Below, piece after piece: positions 1 through 5,470 of a DNA stretch of 8,217 bases. The stretch is from Bradyrhizobium sp. (lineage in GTDB: Bacteria > Pseudomonadota > Alphaproteobacteria > Rhizobiales > Xanthobacteraceae), in NCBI GenBank assembly GCA_028290165.1, contig JAQGKJ010000733.1, positions 1 to 8,217 on the forward strand, in the 5' to 3' direction. A program made the position numbers and the translations under genes. Below the pieces are notes generated by a model that made no database searches, was not told the DNA's origin, and was given only the letters and a program-made list of their open reading frames with translations. Within the stretch, counting starts at the first letter, position 1; every line of letters begins with the position of its first letter.

Positions 1-73
1 GCCACGTGGCGGAGTGGTTACGCAACGGTCTGCAAAACCGTGTACACCAGTTCAATTCTGGTCGTGGCCTCCA
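1..73 (+). tRNA. tRNA-Cys (GCA), first base cut off by the window edge
   Basis: A cloverleaf can be read directly. The acceptor 3' strand CGTGGCC, a T discriminator and an encoded CCA (71-73) pair with GGCCACG, whose first G would sit one base before the window. The anticodon stem ACGGT/ACCGT encloses the loop CTGCAAA, giving anticodon GCA (cysteine). The T arm is ACCAG-TTCAATT-CTGGT. A U discriminator is the usual identity element for tRNA-Cys. The promoter lies outside the window. No rho-independent terminator is evident in the 65 bp before the next gene. Confidence 0.96.
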
Positions 74-138
74 TCAATATAATCAATTCCTTGCATTGAC
101 TATCGGAGAGACCGCTCGAAGTTCCGCGAGGTCCCCGC

Positions 139-318
139 TCAGCAGGCCGCGTACCAGCCTTCGGGAAACGGAATATGCGGCCAGGCCAGCCCATTGTCGT
201 TGGCGGCCTTCGGCGGCTCATTGAACATTGGCGGCTCTACCAAAAAATCCTCCTGGGCAGCGGGCTCGATCGCCATTTTCACGGCCTCCAGCAATCGGTC
301 GAATTCAACTTCGCTCAT
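139..318 (-). CDS. Small hypothetical protein, 59 aa
   Basis: The frame encodes MSEVEFDRLLEAVKMAIE followed by an acidic, proline-rich middle, a KAANDNG stretch (residues 37-43) and an aromatic tail ending GWYAAC. KAANDNG-type segments are common in small rhizobial proteins of unknown function. The start at 318 is preferred over an in-frame ATG at 345 because GGAGAG (323-328 on the plus strand) lies just upstream at normal spacing. There is no signal peptide, membrane segment or cysteine pair. It is transcribed toward tRNA-Cys and diverges from the secreted Cys-rich gene at 576. The shared upstream spacer carries two palindromes that could control both genes. Function unknown. Confidence 0.65.
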   Translation of the reverse strand: MSEVEFDRLLEAVKMAIEPAAQEDFLVEPPMFNEPPKAANDNGLAWPHIPFPEGWYAAC

Positions 319-371
319 CGCGCTCTCCGGGGTTCGAGAGTGCACGGTCGCAAAAGTCTTTTGGTTTCAGA

Positions 372-388
372 TTGAACGGATCGTTCAA
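372..388. promoter_or_regulatory. Operator-like inverted repeat TTGAACG-GAT-CGTTCAA
   Basis: Two perfect 7-bp arms, TTGAACG (372-378) and CGTTCAA (382-388), flank a 3-bp spacer. The size and symmetry suit a dimeric helix-turn-helix repressor such as a TetR-family protein. It lies 54 bp upstream of the minus-strand gene start (318), within promoter range. An overlapping wider repeat, GGATCG (378-383) and CGATCC (396-401), is also present. The regulator identity is inference; no regulator gene is in the window. Confidence 0.4.
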
Positions 389-473
389 ATTGTATCGATC
401 CGGCGATCCCGGCGACTTTGGTTACTGAAAGATTGATCCCCGGGCGGAACCTAGACCGCCTCGCTCACGGCCC

Positions 474-493
474 AATGTGAGAAAAATCACATT
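474..493. promoter_or_regulatory. CRP-type binding site, TGTGA-N6-TCACA
   Basis: AATGTGA (474-480) and TCACATT (487-493) are perfect 7-bp arms around the 6-bp spacer GAAAAA. This is the canonical cAMP-CRP operator core, with the flanking A/T bases also fitting; it is not the FNR core TTGAT-N4-ATCAA. The centre at 483.5 is 92 bp before the start codon of the secreted Cys-rich gene. A class II layout (centre at -41.5) would put the -10 near 513-518, where TATCTC is found. That promoter assignment is inference. The site could also act on the divergent gene at 318. Confidence 0.6.
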
Positions 494-575
494 TGGCGAA
501 CAATCTTTCGCGTATCTCCGAGCACGACCACGGCGCCGCACGGGGCGCCGGCAGAACAACCCGGAGGACGCTGTC

Positions 576-821
576 ATGAAGGCAAGATTTAAGGGATGCT
601 GGGCGCGGGCGAGCCGGGCCAATCTTGCATTGGCGCTCACCCTGTTCACATCAGGTGCGGCGTTGGCCGACATCGCGACGCCGGAACAGAAAAAGGCCTG
701 CACGCCCGACGTCTACCGGCTTTGCGCCGGCGAAATCCCCAACGTTCGCGCCATTACCGCCTGCCTGCGGCGGCAAAAGGCGAGCCTCAGCGAAGCCTGC
801 CGGGCGGTGTTCGAGCAGTGA
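576..821 (+). CDS. Secreted cysteine-rich-repeat protein (Cys_rich_FGFR/GLG1-like), 81 aa
   Basis: A basic N-terminus and hydrophobic core (residues 1-31) end in SGAALA, a good signal-peptidase I site, so the mature protein of about 50 residues is probably periplasmic. The mature part has four cysteines, C42, C50, C63 and C74, in the pattern C-x7-C-x12-C-x10-C. It reads CTPDVYRLC, then a P-x-V segment, ACLRRQ, LSEAC. This matches the single cysteine-rich repeat (Pfam Cys_rich_FGFR type) known from Golgi GLG1 and from many short alphaproteobacterial secreted proteins. Two disulfides are likely. The biological role in bacteria is not known. The start at 576 is set by GGAGGA (563-568) and the signal peptide; the frame is open upstream to a GTG at 477 but lacks these signals. 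A perfect CRP-type box lies about 90 bp upstream. Confidence 0.85.
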   Translation: MKARFKGCWARASRANLALALTLFTSGAALADIATPEQKKACTPDVYRLCAGEIPNVRAITACLRRQKASLSEACRAVFEQ

Positions 822-831
822 GGGGTTTTAA

Positions 832-1011
832 CTATTGCGATTGGTGCGGTTCAGCCACGGGTTGATTCTGGGTCCAGTCTTCGCTGTCGGCGAGCCGAAC
901 CCAATACTCGGCGATGGTCAGGAGGCGCTGTGCCTCGGCCGCGTCCGGCTCTTCTCCAGCCTGACGCGCGACTTGAGCCGCCCATTTTCTGAAATGGTTT
1001 CCGTCTGACAT
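832..1011 (-). CDS. Small hypothetical protein, 59 aa (MSDGNHFRKW family)
   Basis: The minus strand reads MSDGNHFRKWAAQVARQAG, then AEAQRLLTIAEYWVRLADSE and a Q/P-rich tail ending in TAG at 832-834. The RLL-IAEYWVRLAD segment looks like an amphipathic helix, and similar short proteins are widespread in Bradyrhizobium-type genomes as far as I recall. A GGTGA (1016-1020 on the plus strand) stands 4 bp before the ATG, the same layout as at the 2511 gene. There are no cysteines, signal peptide or membrane segment. It is convergent with the Cys-rich gene, with 10 bp between the two stop codons. Function unknown. Confidence 0.68.
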   Translation of the reverse strand: MSDGNHFRKWAAQVARQAGEEPDAAEAQRLLTIAEYWVRLADSEDWTQNQPVAEPHQSQ

Positions 1012-1873
1012 ATCGTCACCATCCGCTCTAACAGGTTGTTTGCGAAACGGTGCGATCGCACCAGGAATCCTTCATTCAACGACGGCTTGACCTTGCTGGG
1101 GATATTGCGGTCGGTGCTCGATTGTTTTGAGCCGCTTCGGTTTTGAAAGTAATTTGCAAGCCATTGCCGATATCTACCGCGCGCCGACGTTGGGCGCTGT
1201 GCCAGACCTCGGCTAGATCATTCGGTTCGGAATCATTTTGCATGGCGCAATCCAGTGTGTTTGATTTTTGAAATACGCTTCGAAACTAAAGTTTCACTAT
1301 CGACCAAATAGCGTCGGTCCGTTTCGGGGCGTCTTCGTTGGGGCAGAGAAATGGCTGCGGCGGCGCGCCGGAATATTTCATTGGCTTGCTCCGATGAAAC
1401 ATCTTCACGGGATCGCGAGCGGCAATCTGTGGTCGGCCAGGGGCCGCTATCCCCAGATGAAGCGGCCTCCTGCACTGCTTCGCGAATCAACCGAGCTACG
1501 AAGGCCGCTGGTGCGGGCGGGATTCTCGGCCACAACCCCGGGAGACGAGGGTGCGGCGATTTGTTGCGCAACGCATGCGCGCCGTCGGCAACCCGGATGG
1601 TCTTCACAAACCCAGCCGCAGTCCTCGCAGAGTGAACATTTCATTACGCGCCAAGCGCGTCGGGCCTCTTTCTTTCCGAGCTGAAACTCGGGCGCACATC
1701 GCCCCCCTTCTGCCGCAAGACGACACGACGCAGGTATGGCTCGCGACGGAAGGCGACCTGTCGTGCTTAAACAAGATTTTAGTGGGATGATTAAAAAGAA
1801 GGTCGATTTGTCCTTGTGTGAACAATACGAAGGTTCCGTCGAAGTTGCTGAGCGCAGCTTAGGAGCAAATGCG
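1012..1873. other. Gene-poor stretch of about 860 bp
   Basis: No reading frame here has a recognisable product together with a ribosome binding site. Contents seen are: a 14-bp perfect palindrome at 1049-1062, GAAACT-AA-AGTTTC at 1282-1295, ACGCGC-CAA-GCGCGT at 1646-1660, and a minus-strand frame with a recognisable Cys-rich N-terminus (1447-1644, listed separately). Open frames of 60-160 codons occur on both strands but overlap one another and show no domain. The region may be decayed genes or may carry untranslated RNA; neither is shown by the sequence alone. Confidence 0.5.
1447..1644 (-). pseudogene. Probable remnant of a small LCEDCGWVC-type Cys-rich protein
   Basis: The frame starting at 1644 reads MKCSLCEDCGWVCEDHPG. 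This strongly resembles the start of a small rhizobial protein I remember as LCEDCGWVCE-HP, followed by a tryptophan, a GPHAC segment and further cysteine pairs resembling a zinc ribbon. Here the frame continues CRRRACVAQQIAAPSSPG and lacks the later CxxC pair, while the neighbouring frame contains ADGAHA and then WPRIPPA, resembling the expected continuation. This suggests an indel near 1588-1592 and loss of the C-terminal half. No ribosome binding site precedes the ATG; instead there is a 6-3-6 inverted repeat at 1646-1660. It could instead be a diverged intact protein of 65 aa. Confidence 0.38.
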
Positions 1874-2074
1874 ATGCGTTCTGTTTTGGCCTTAGGACTT
1901 TTGATCGCCCTCTGTACTTCTGCCAACGCCGCAAGGGTGCATCACTTCAAACCGCGATATGTCATCGTTCGTCACAGCCAAGCTATGATCCCAGGTTTCG
2001 TCGCTGGGCCGACCATGTACGACGACATCCCTAGCTACAACGATCCATCCAAGTTTGGCGGCGGCGCGCCCTGA
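1874..2074 (+). CDS. Small secreted protein of unknown function, 66 aa
   Basis: The protein opens with a classic signal peptide, MRSVLALGLLIALCTSANA (residues 1-19, AxA site). A mature part of about 47 residues follows: a basic/aromatic segment ARVHHFKPRYVIVRHSQ, then IPGFVAGP, and a C-terminus with YDDIPSYNDPSKFGGG. Proteins with this signal peptide plus a DDIPSYNDPSKFGGG-like tail are familiar from Bradyrhizobium-type genomes, but none has a known function to my knowledge. The start is fixed by AGGAG (1861-1865), 8 bp upstream, and by the signal peptide; the frame is open further 5' to 1736, but that extension would bury the signal peptide. A hairpin follows 19 bp after the stop. The mature part has no cysteine or obvious ligand motif. 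Confidence 0.75.
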   Translation: MRSVLALGLLIALCTSANAARVHHFKPRYVIVRHSQAMIPGFVAGPTMYDDIPSYNDPSKFGGGAP

Positions 2075-2093
2075 CAATGCGCCCGCCGGGAGC

Positions 2094-2113
2094 ATTTCCG
2101 GACACCCGGAAAT
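2094..2113. terminator. Hairpin between convergent genes, possible bidirectional terminator
   Basis: ATTTCCGG (2094-2101) and CCGGAAAT (2106-2113) form a perfect 8-bp stem with loop ACAC. It lies 19 bp after the secreted-protein stop and 53 bp beyond the tRNA-Asn 3' end, between two convergent transcripts. There is no T-tract directly after the stem on the plus strand; the A/T pairs at the stem base give a weak substitute. It could be a 3'-end stabilising hairpin rather than a true intrinsic terminator. Confidence 0.4.
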
Positions 2114-2166
2114 AGCCGGCACCAATGGGCGCCGCTGTAAAAACTTGCCAAATATCTGAGGTACTT

Positions 2167-2241
2167 TGGCTCCCCGGGCTGGATTCGAACCAGCGACCAT
2201 TCGATTAACAGTCGAATGCTCTACCGCTGAGCTACCGAGGA
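2167..2241 (-). tRNA. tRNA-Asn (GTT)
   Basis: On the minus strand the acceptor TCCTCGG pairs with CCGGGGA, including one T-G wobble. It is followed by a G discriminator and an encoded CCA (2167-2169 on the plus strand). The D arm is AGCTCAGCGGTAGAGC. The anticodon stem TTCGA/TCGAA holds the loop CTGTTAA, giving anticodon GTT (asparagine). The T arm is GCTGG-TTCGAAT-CCAGC. All 75 nt are present. Its likely promoter is at 2273-2300. Confidence 0.97.
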
Positions 2242-2272
2242 ATAGGCGAAAACCGTGTTCGCGACGGGGGAG

Positions 2273-2300
2273 CGTATAACAAAGCCGCCGGGGCTTGCAA
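2273..2300 (-). promoter_or_regulatory. Putative sigma-70 promoter of tRNA-Asn
   Basis: Read on the minus strand, TTGCAA (plus 2295-2300) and TATACG (plus 2273-2278) are separated by 16 bp and resemble -35 and -10 hexamers. They lie about 31 bp upstream of the mature tRNA 5' end, leaving a short leader for RNase P removal. Position and hexamers fit a housekeeping tRNA promoter. The spacer is 1 bp shorter than ideal and no transcript data are available here. Confidence 0.5.
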
Positions 2301-2510
2301 AGGACCAAATATCCCGCTCGCGCGCCGCATCAAAAGGGCAGGGAAACCGCCTGTACCGCAACCATTTGTCGTTCCTTTGGAGGATCCGCGATTAGCGATT
2401 CCGCGCCTCGCGGAGCAGGCCGGCTATGCCTCCGCGCCGCGAACCGAGCCCGAAAAAGACTTATTTCGCAGCGAGGTTTGCTGGAGCCGGATTCCGCCAG
2501 AGGTGATTCG

Positions 2511-2690
2511 ATGCCAGACATCCAGACCGATCTCGTAAGGCCGGTGCCGTCGATCGTTCCCAGCGACATACCCGCGATGAGCGATGACGAATGCCTTGTT
2601 CGGCTTGCCCGCGCCGTTGAGAACCGGGATTCCGAGCAGCTGGACGAGGTGGCGCGGCTGATCGGCCGGCTCGCGGTCACGATCGAATAG
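2511..2690 (+). CDS. Small acidic hypothetical protein, 59 aa
   Basis: The protein begins MPDIQTDLVRPVPSIVPSD, a proline-rich and probably flexible N-terminus. A helical C-terminal part follows, with DDECLVRLARAVENRD (residues 25-40) and EQLDEVARLIGRLAVTIE (42-59), giving two amphipathic segments. A single cysteine (C28) is present; there is no signal peptide. GAGGTGA (2500-2506) precedes the ATG by 4 bp and decides this start over in-frame upstream positions in the open frame that begins at 2295. It lies 183 bp before the Pcm-like gene and diverges from tRNA-Asn. I do not recognise a named family; an adaptor-like helical hairpin is only a guess. Confidence 0.68.
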   Translation: MPDIQTDLVRPVPSIVPSDIPAMSDDECLVRLARAVENRDSEQLDEVARLIGRLAVTIE

Positions 2691-2873
2691 ATCGCATTCG
2701 AAGCCCATATTCGGAGCCGATATTCCAAGCCAAAATTGTTGCGTGGGAATGGCGGACAGCCAGCTTTCGCGGGCGCAATCGGCGTGTTGCGTTTTTGCGA
2801 AGCTTGTACCAAAGATGACGCGGTTTTCTCCTCCTCCCGCGGCAACGCCCGCTCTTTTCTCAAGGGTCCGCCA

Positions 2874-3539
2874 ATGTCCGGTATTTCGCCCGCGCGCCAG
2901 AATATGGTCGATGGCCAGGTGCGCCCCAGCGACGTCACCGATCTCCGGATCATCGATGCGATGCTCGCGGTGCCGCGCGAGGTGTTCGTTCCCGAAAATC
3001 AGCGCGCGCTGGCCTACCTGGACCTCGATCTCGATGTCAGCGATGGCGGCTCGGCCAAACGCTTCCTGATCAAGCCGGTGGTCACGGCGAAGATGCTGCA
3101 GGCGGCCGACATCAAGGATACCGACAACGTCCTGGTGGCCGGCGGCGCGACCGGATACACGGCAGCCCTGGTCGCAAAGCTTGCGGCGCGGGTGACGGCG
3201 ACCGAGACCGACCCGGCACACGCCGCCAGGGCCAGCGAGGTTATGGCCCAGCTCGGGCTCCCCAACGTGACATTCCGGGCAGCCGACGCGGCCGCCGGGG
3301 ACCCGGCGAACGCGCCCTATGACGTGATCGTGCTCGACGGGGCCACCGAAATCGTGCCCGAGGGGCTTTATGGGCAGCTGAAAGAGGGCGGCCGGCTGGT
3401 CGGGGTCTTCGCCATGACCACCCCGGCACGGGCCATGATCGTGACCCATTCCCACGGCGATTTCGGGAATCGGGCGCTTTTCGACGCTGCGGTGCCGGTC
3501 CTGCCCGGCCTTGAGCGGCGCCCCGCCTTCGTTTTCTAG
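2874..3539 (+). CDS. Pcm-like protein-L-isoaspartate O-methyltransferase family protein, 221 aa
   Basis: The family repairs isoaspartyl residues by SAM-dependent methylation. The N-terminal helical part (residues 1-45: ARQNMVDGQVRP, LAVPREVFVP) is typical of Pcm proteins from alphaproteobacteria. The Rossmann core follows: strand and glycine loop VLVAGGATGY (86-95), acidic end of strand 2 ATETDP (109-114), YDVIVLDGA (149-157) and KEGGRLVGVF. Two points are unusual. The substrate motif usually written T-I-S-Q-P is KRFLIKP here (62-68), without the conserved serine, and the usual GTGSGY loop is AGGATGY. Activity as a true repair enzyme is therefore doubtful. Length is close to the usual 210-220 aa. 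The start at 2874 has AAGGG (2862-2866) 7 bp upstream; the frame is open to 2736 without better signals. tolC follows after 201 bp. The protein is probably cytoplasmic. Confidence 0.82.
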   Translation: MSGISPARQNMVDGQVRPSDVTDLRIIDAMLAVPREVFVPENQRALAYLDLDLDVSDGGSAKRFLIKPVVTAKMLQAADIKDTDNVLVAGGATGYTAALVAKLAARVTATETDPAHAARASEVMAQLGLPNVTFRAADAAAGDPANAPYDVIVLDGATEIVPEGLYGQLKEGGRLVGVFAMTTPARAMIVTHSHGDFGNRALFDAAVPVLPGLERRPAFVF

Positions 3540-3740
3540 CCGTTCCGGCCCTCCGCGGCTGTTAAAATCCCGTTCTGAATCATTAGTGTGGCCCGGATGC
3601 CGCACGTGAAGAGTTTCCACCGCGATCGGCCGGCGCGGGGTTCCGAGCCGGTTGCGCGGGGAATAAGGTACGAGGGGACCTGACTCGGACTGAAGCGGCA
3701 ACCCGGTTCAAGCGCACGCTCGAATCGGTGAACGATATGA

Positions 3741-5162
3741 ATGGGATTAGCTGGGATGCGTGGCGTGAAGGCCGTTACCGGAGCTGCGGCTGCGGTCCTC
3801 CTGATGGCGTATATGGGCCCGACGGCGGCCCTGGCCGATACGATCGAGGCTGCGCTGGTGCGCGCGTATCAGAATAACCCACAGCTCAACGCGCAGCGCG
3901 CCCAGGTGCGCTCCACCGACGAGAACGTGCCGCAGGCGCTGTCCGGCTATCGCCCGAAAGTCGCGGTCACCGCCAGCGTCGGCTACCAATACACCGATGT
4001 GAATACCACCGCGGGCGGTTCTCCGACCTCGATCGTCAGGAGTGAAACTCACGGCGCCAACGCGCCGCGCAGCGTCGGCGCCACGGTCACGCAAACGCTG
4101 TTCAACGGCCAGCAGACGGCCAACCGGACTCGCGCAGCGGAGAGCCAGGTCTCCGGCTCACGCGAGGCGCTGCGGGTTCTCGAACAGTCGGTGCTGCTCT
4201 CGGCCGCCACGATCTACATGGACTATTTGCGCGATGCCGCCATCGTCGAGGTTCAGCGCAGCAACGTCCGCGTTCTCGAGCAGACGCTGAAGCAAACCCG
4301 CGATCGCTTCAACGTCGGTGAGGTGACGCGCACCGACGTCGCCCAATCGGAAGCGCAGCTTGCCGCCGGCAAGACGCAACTATTGACGGCCGAATCCAAT
4401 CTGGTGACGACACGGGCAAACTTCCGCCGCATCATCGGCAACGAACCGGAAGGTCTCGCGCCGGGTTCGCCGGTGGATCGCTTTTCGCCGGGCACGTTGC
4501 CTGCCGCGGTCGATCTCAGCCTGATCGAAAATCCCAACGTGACGGCGGCGATGTTCGGCATCGACGTCAATTATCTCCAGGTCAAGATCAACGAAGGCGC
4601 GCTGTTGCCGACGGTCAGTTTGCAAGGCTCGGTGCAGCAATCCTACGAACAGACCCAGACGATCTTCCGCTCGTTCGGCGCTTCCGCGGTCGCGCAGCTT
4701 TCGATCCCGGTCTACCAGGGCGGCGCCGAATATTCGCTGATCCGCCAGTCCAAGGAAAACCTGGCGCAGCAGCGTCTCAATCTTGAAACGACCCGCGATG
4801 CCACCCGCGCCAACGTTGTGACGGCGTGGGGCCAGCTGGTAGCAGGCAAGGCACAGGTGGCATCGGCGCAGGCGCAGGTCACCGCGTCCGAAATCGCGCT
4901 CAACGGCGTGCGCGAAGAAGCCAAGGCCGGACAGCGGACCACGCTCGACGTGCTCAACGCCCAGCAGGCGCTGGTCAACGCCCGTGTCGCGCTGGTGACC
5001 GCGCAGCACGATCGCGTGGTGGCATCCTATGCGGTGTTGAACTCGGTGGGACGGCTGTCGCCGATGGTGCTCAATCTTCCGACCAACGTCTACGATCCGA
5101 GCTTGCATTATCAGCAGGTGCGCGACAGCTGGTACGGTGTGCGCGCTCCCGACGGTCGCTGA
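3741..5162 (+). CDS. tolC: TolC-family outer-membrane channel protein, 473 aa
   Basis: A signal peptide (to about residue 32, TAALA before DTIEAAL) leads into two tandem outer-membrane efflux (OEP) repeats, roughly 35-235 and 255-455. Family marks are AYQNNPQLNAQRAQVR near the mature N-terminus, TLFNGQQT (119-126), NLVTTRANFRRIIGNEP, SIPVYQGG (321-328, the repeat-two equivalent of TLFNGQQT) and GQRTTLDVLNAQQALVNAR (from 397) with NSVGRL near the end. TolC trimers form a beta-barrel plus periplasmic tunnel that partners with type I secretion and RND efflux pumps. No pump or adaptor gene is adjacent, so it may be shared by several systems. E. coli TolC is 493 aa, so this is full length. The start is uncertain: ATG 3741 has GGTGA (3727-3731) upstream, while ATG 3756 gives MRGVKAVTG, the usual-looking beginning of the signal peptide. 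Confidence 0.93.
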   Translation: MGLAGMRGVKAVTGAAAAVLLMAYMGPTAALADTIEAALVRAYQNNPQLNAQRAQVRSTDENVPQALSGYRPKVAVTASVGYQYTDVNTTAGGSPTSIVRSETHGANAPRSVGATVTQTLFNGQQTANRTRAAESQVSGSREALRVLEQSVLLSAATIYMDYLRDAAIVEVQRSNVRVLEQTLKQTRDRFNVGEVTRTDVAQSEAQLAAGKTQLLTAESNLVTTRANFRRIIGNEPEGLAPGSPVDRFSPGTLPAAVDLSLIENPNVTAAMFGIDVNYLQVKINEGALLPTVSLQGSVQQSYEQTQTIFRSFGASAVAQLSIPVYQGGAEYSLIRQSKENLAQQRLNLETTRDATRANVVTAWGQLVAGKAQVASAQAQVTASEIALNGVREEAKAGQRTTLDVLNAQQALVNARVALVTAQHDRVVASYAVLNSVGRLSPMVLNLPTNVYDPSLHYQQVRDSWYGVRAPDGR

Positions 5163-5191
5163 TCGCATTAGCCGTTGTCGCCTGAAGACTG

Positions 5192-5209
5192 ACGGCCTTC
5201 ATGGGCCGT
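5192..5209 (+). terminator. Possible tolC 3' hairpin
   Basis: A 6-bp GC-rich stem, ACGGCC/GGCCGT, with a 6-nt loop begins 29 bp after the tolC stop. The following bases (TGCTTGC) are only slightly T-rich, so this is a weak intrinsic terminator at best. Confidence 0.3.
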
Positions 5210-5297
5210 TGCTTGCAATCAAATGTTGCCATGACGTACCTTTCCTGGAGGCAGCAGAGCGATTCGCGCCCATTGGCGTCCTTGGGCCGCGACGCTT

Positions 5298-5314
5298 CGC
5301 TGCCTTGGGCAGCG
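5298..5314. repeat. Perfect 7-3-7 hairpin in the popZ upstream region
   Basis: CGCTGCC (5298-5304), loop TTG, GGCAGCG (5308-5314). It is directly followed by a second GC-rich inverted pair, GCGGG and CCCGC. No T-tract follows, so a terminator is unlikely. It could be mRNA structure in a popZ leader or a protein-binding palindrome. Confidence 0.35.
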
Positions 5315-5470
5315 GGCGGGCTCCCGCGCGATGAGTCTGGCGGCGCTTGATCTGGGGACAAGTCAGGCTTGTGCGATGAAAATCCCGGCCCGCATATCCG
5401 GAACCAGCAAATCCTGTCGGGCTTGGTGTAAAACGCGCGAGACGAGGGCGTTGATGATGTGGAGTCGGAG

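Larger units (their letters stand above)
5163..5470. other. Intergenic region between tolC and popZ
   Basis: This 308-bp gap holds no supported gene. It contains two hairpins: ACGGCC/GGCCGT with loop TTCATG (5192-5209), and CGCTGCC/GGCAGCG with loop TTG (5298-5314). It also has three GANTC sites (5261, 5333, 5462), the target of the cell-cycle DNA methyltransferase CcrM. Its size suggests that popZ has its own promoter, but I cannot place a convincing -35/-10 pair. Confidence 0.55.

Noticed and set aside
446..471. Possible EcfG-type stress promoter starting at GGAAC (446-450)
   Set aside because: At 16-17 bp spacing the downstream element is ACGG or CGGC rather than CGTT, so only half of the consensus is present.
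1351..1635. 94-codon plus-strand frame in the gene-poor stretch
   Set aside because: No ribosome site or recognisable domain, and it overlaps the minus-strand Cys-rich remnant, which has the clearer protein signature.
2167..2300. tRNA-Asn as an integration site for a mobile element
   Set aside because: No duplicated tRNA 3' end, integrase or phage-like gene is found in the window.
2424..3701. 425-codon minus-strand open frame over the Pcm-like gene
   Set aside because: It is antisense to a clear methyltransferase gene, is dominated by H/R/G/P codons typical of GC-rich shadow frames, and shows no domain or ribosome site.
4380..5168. 262-codon minus-strand open frame over tolC
   Set aside because: His/Arg-rich mirror frame of a well-supported TolC gene; no family resemblance.
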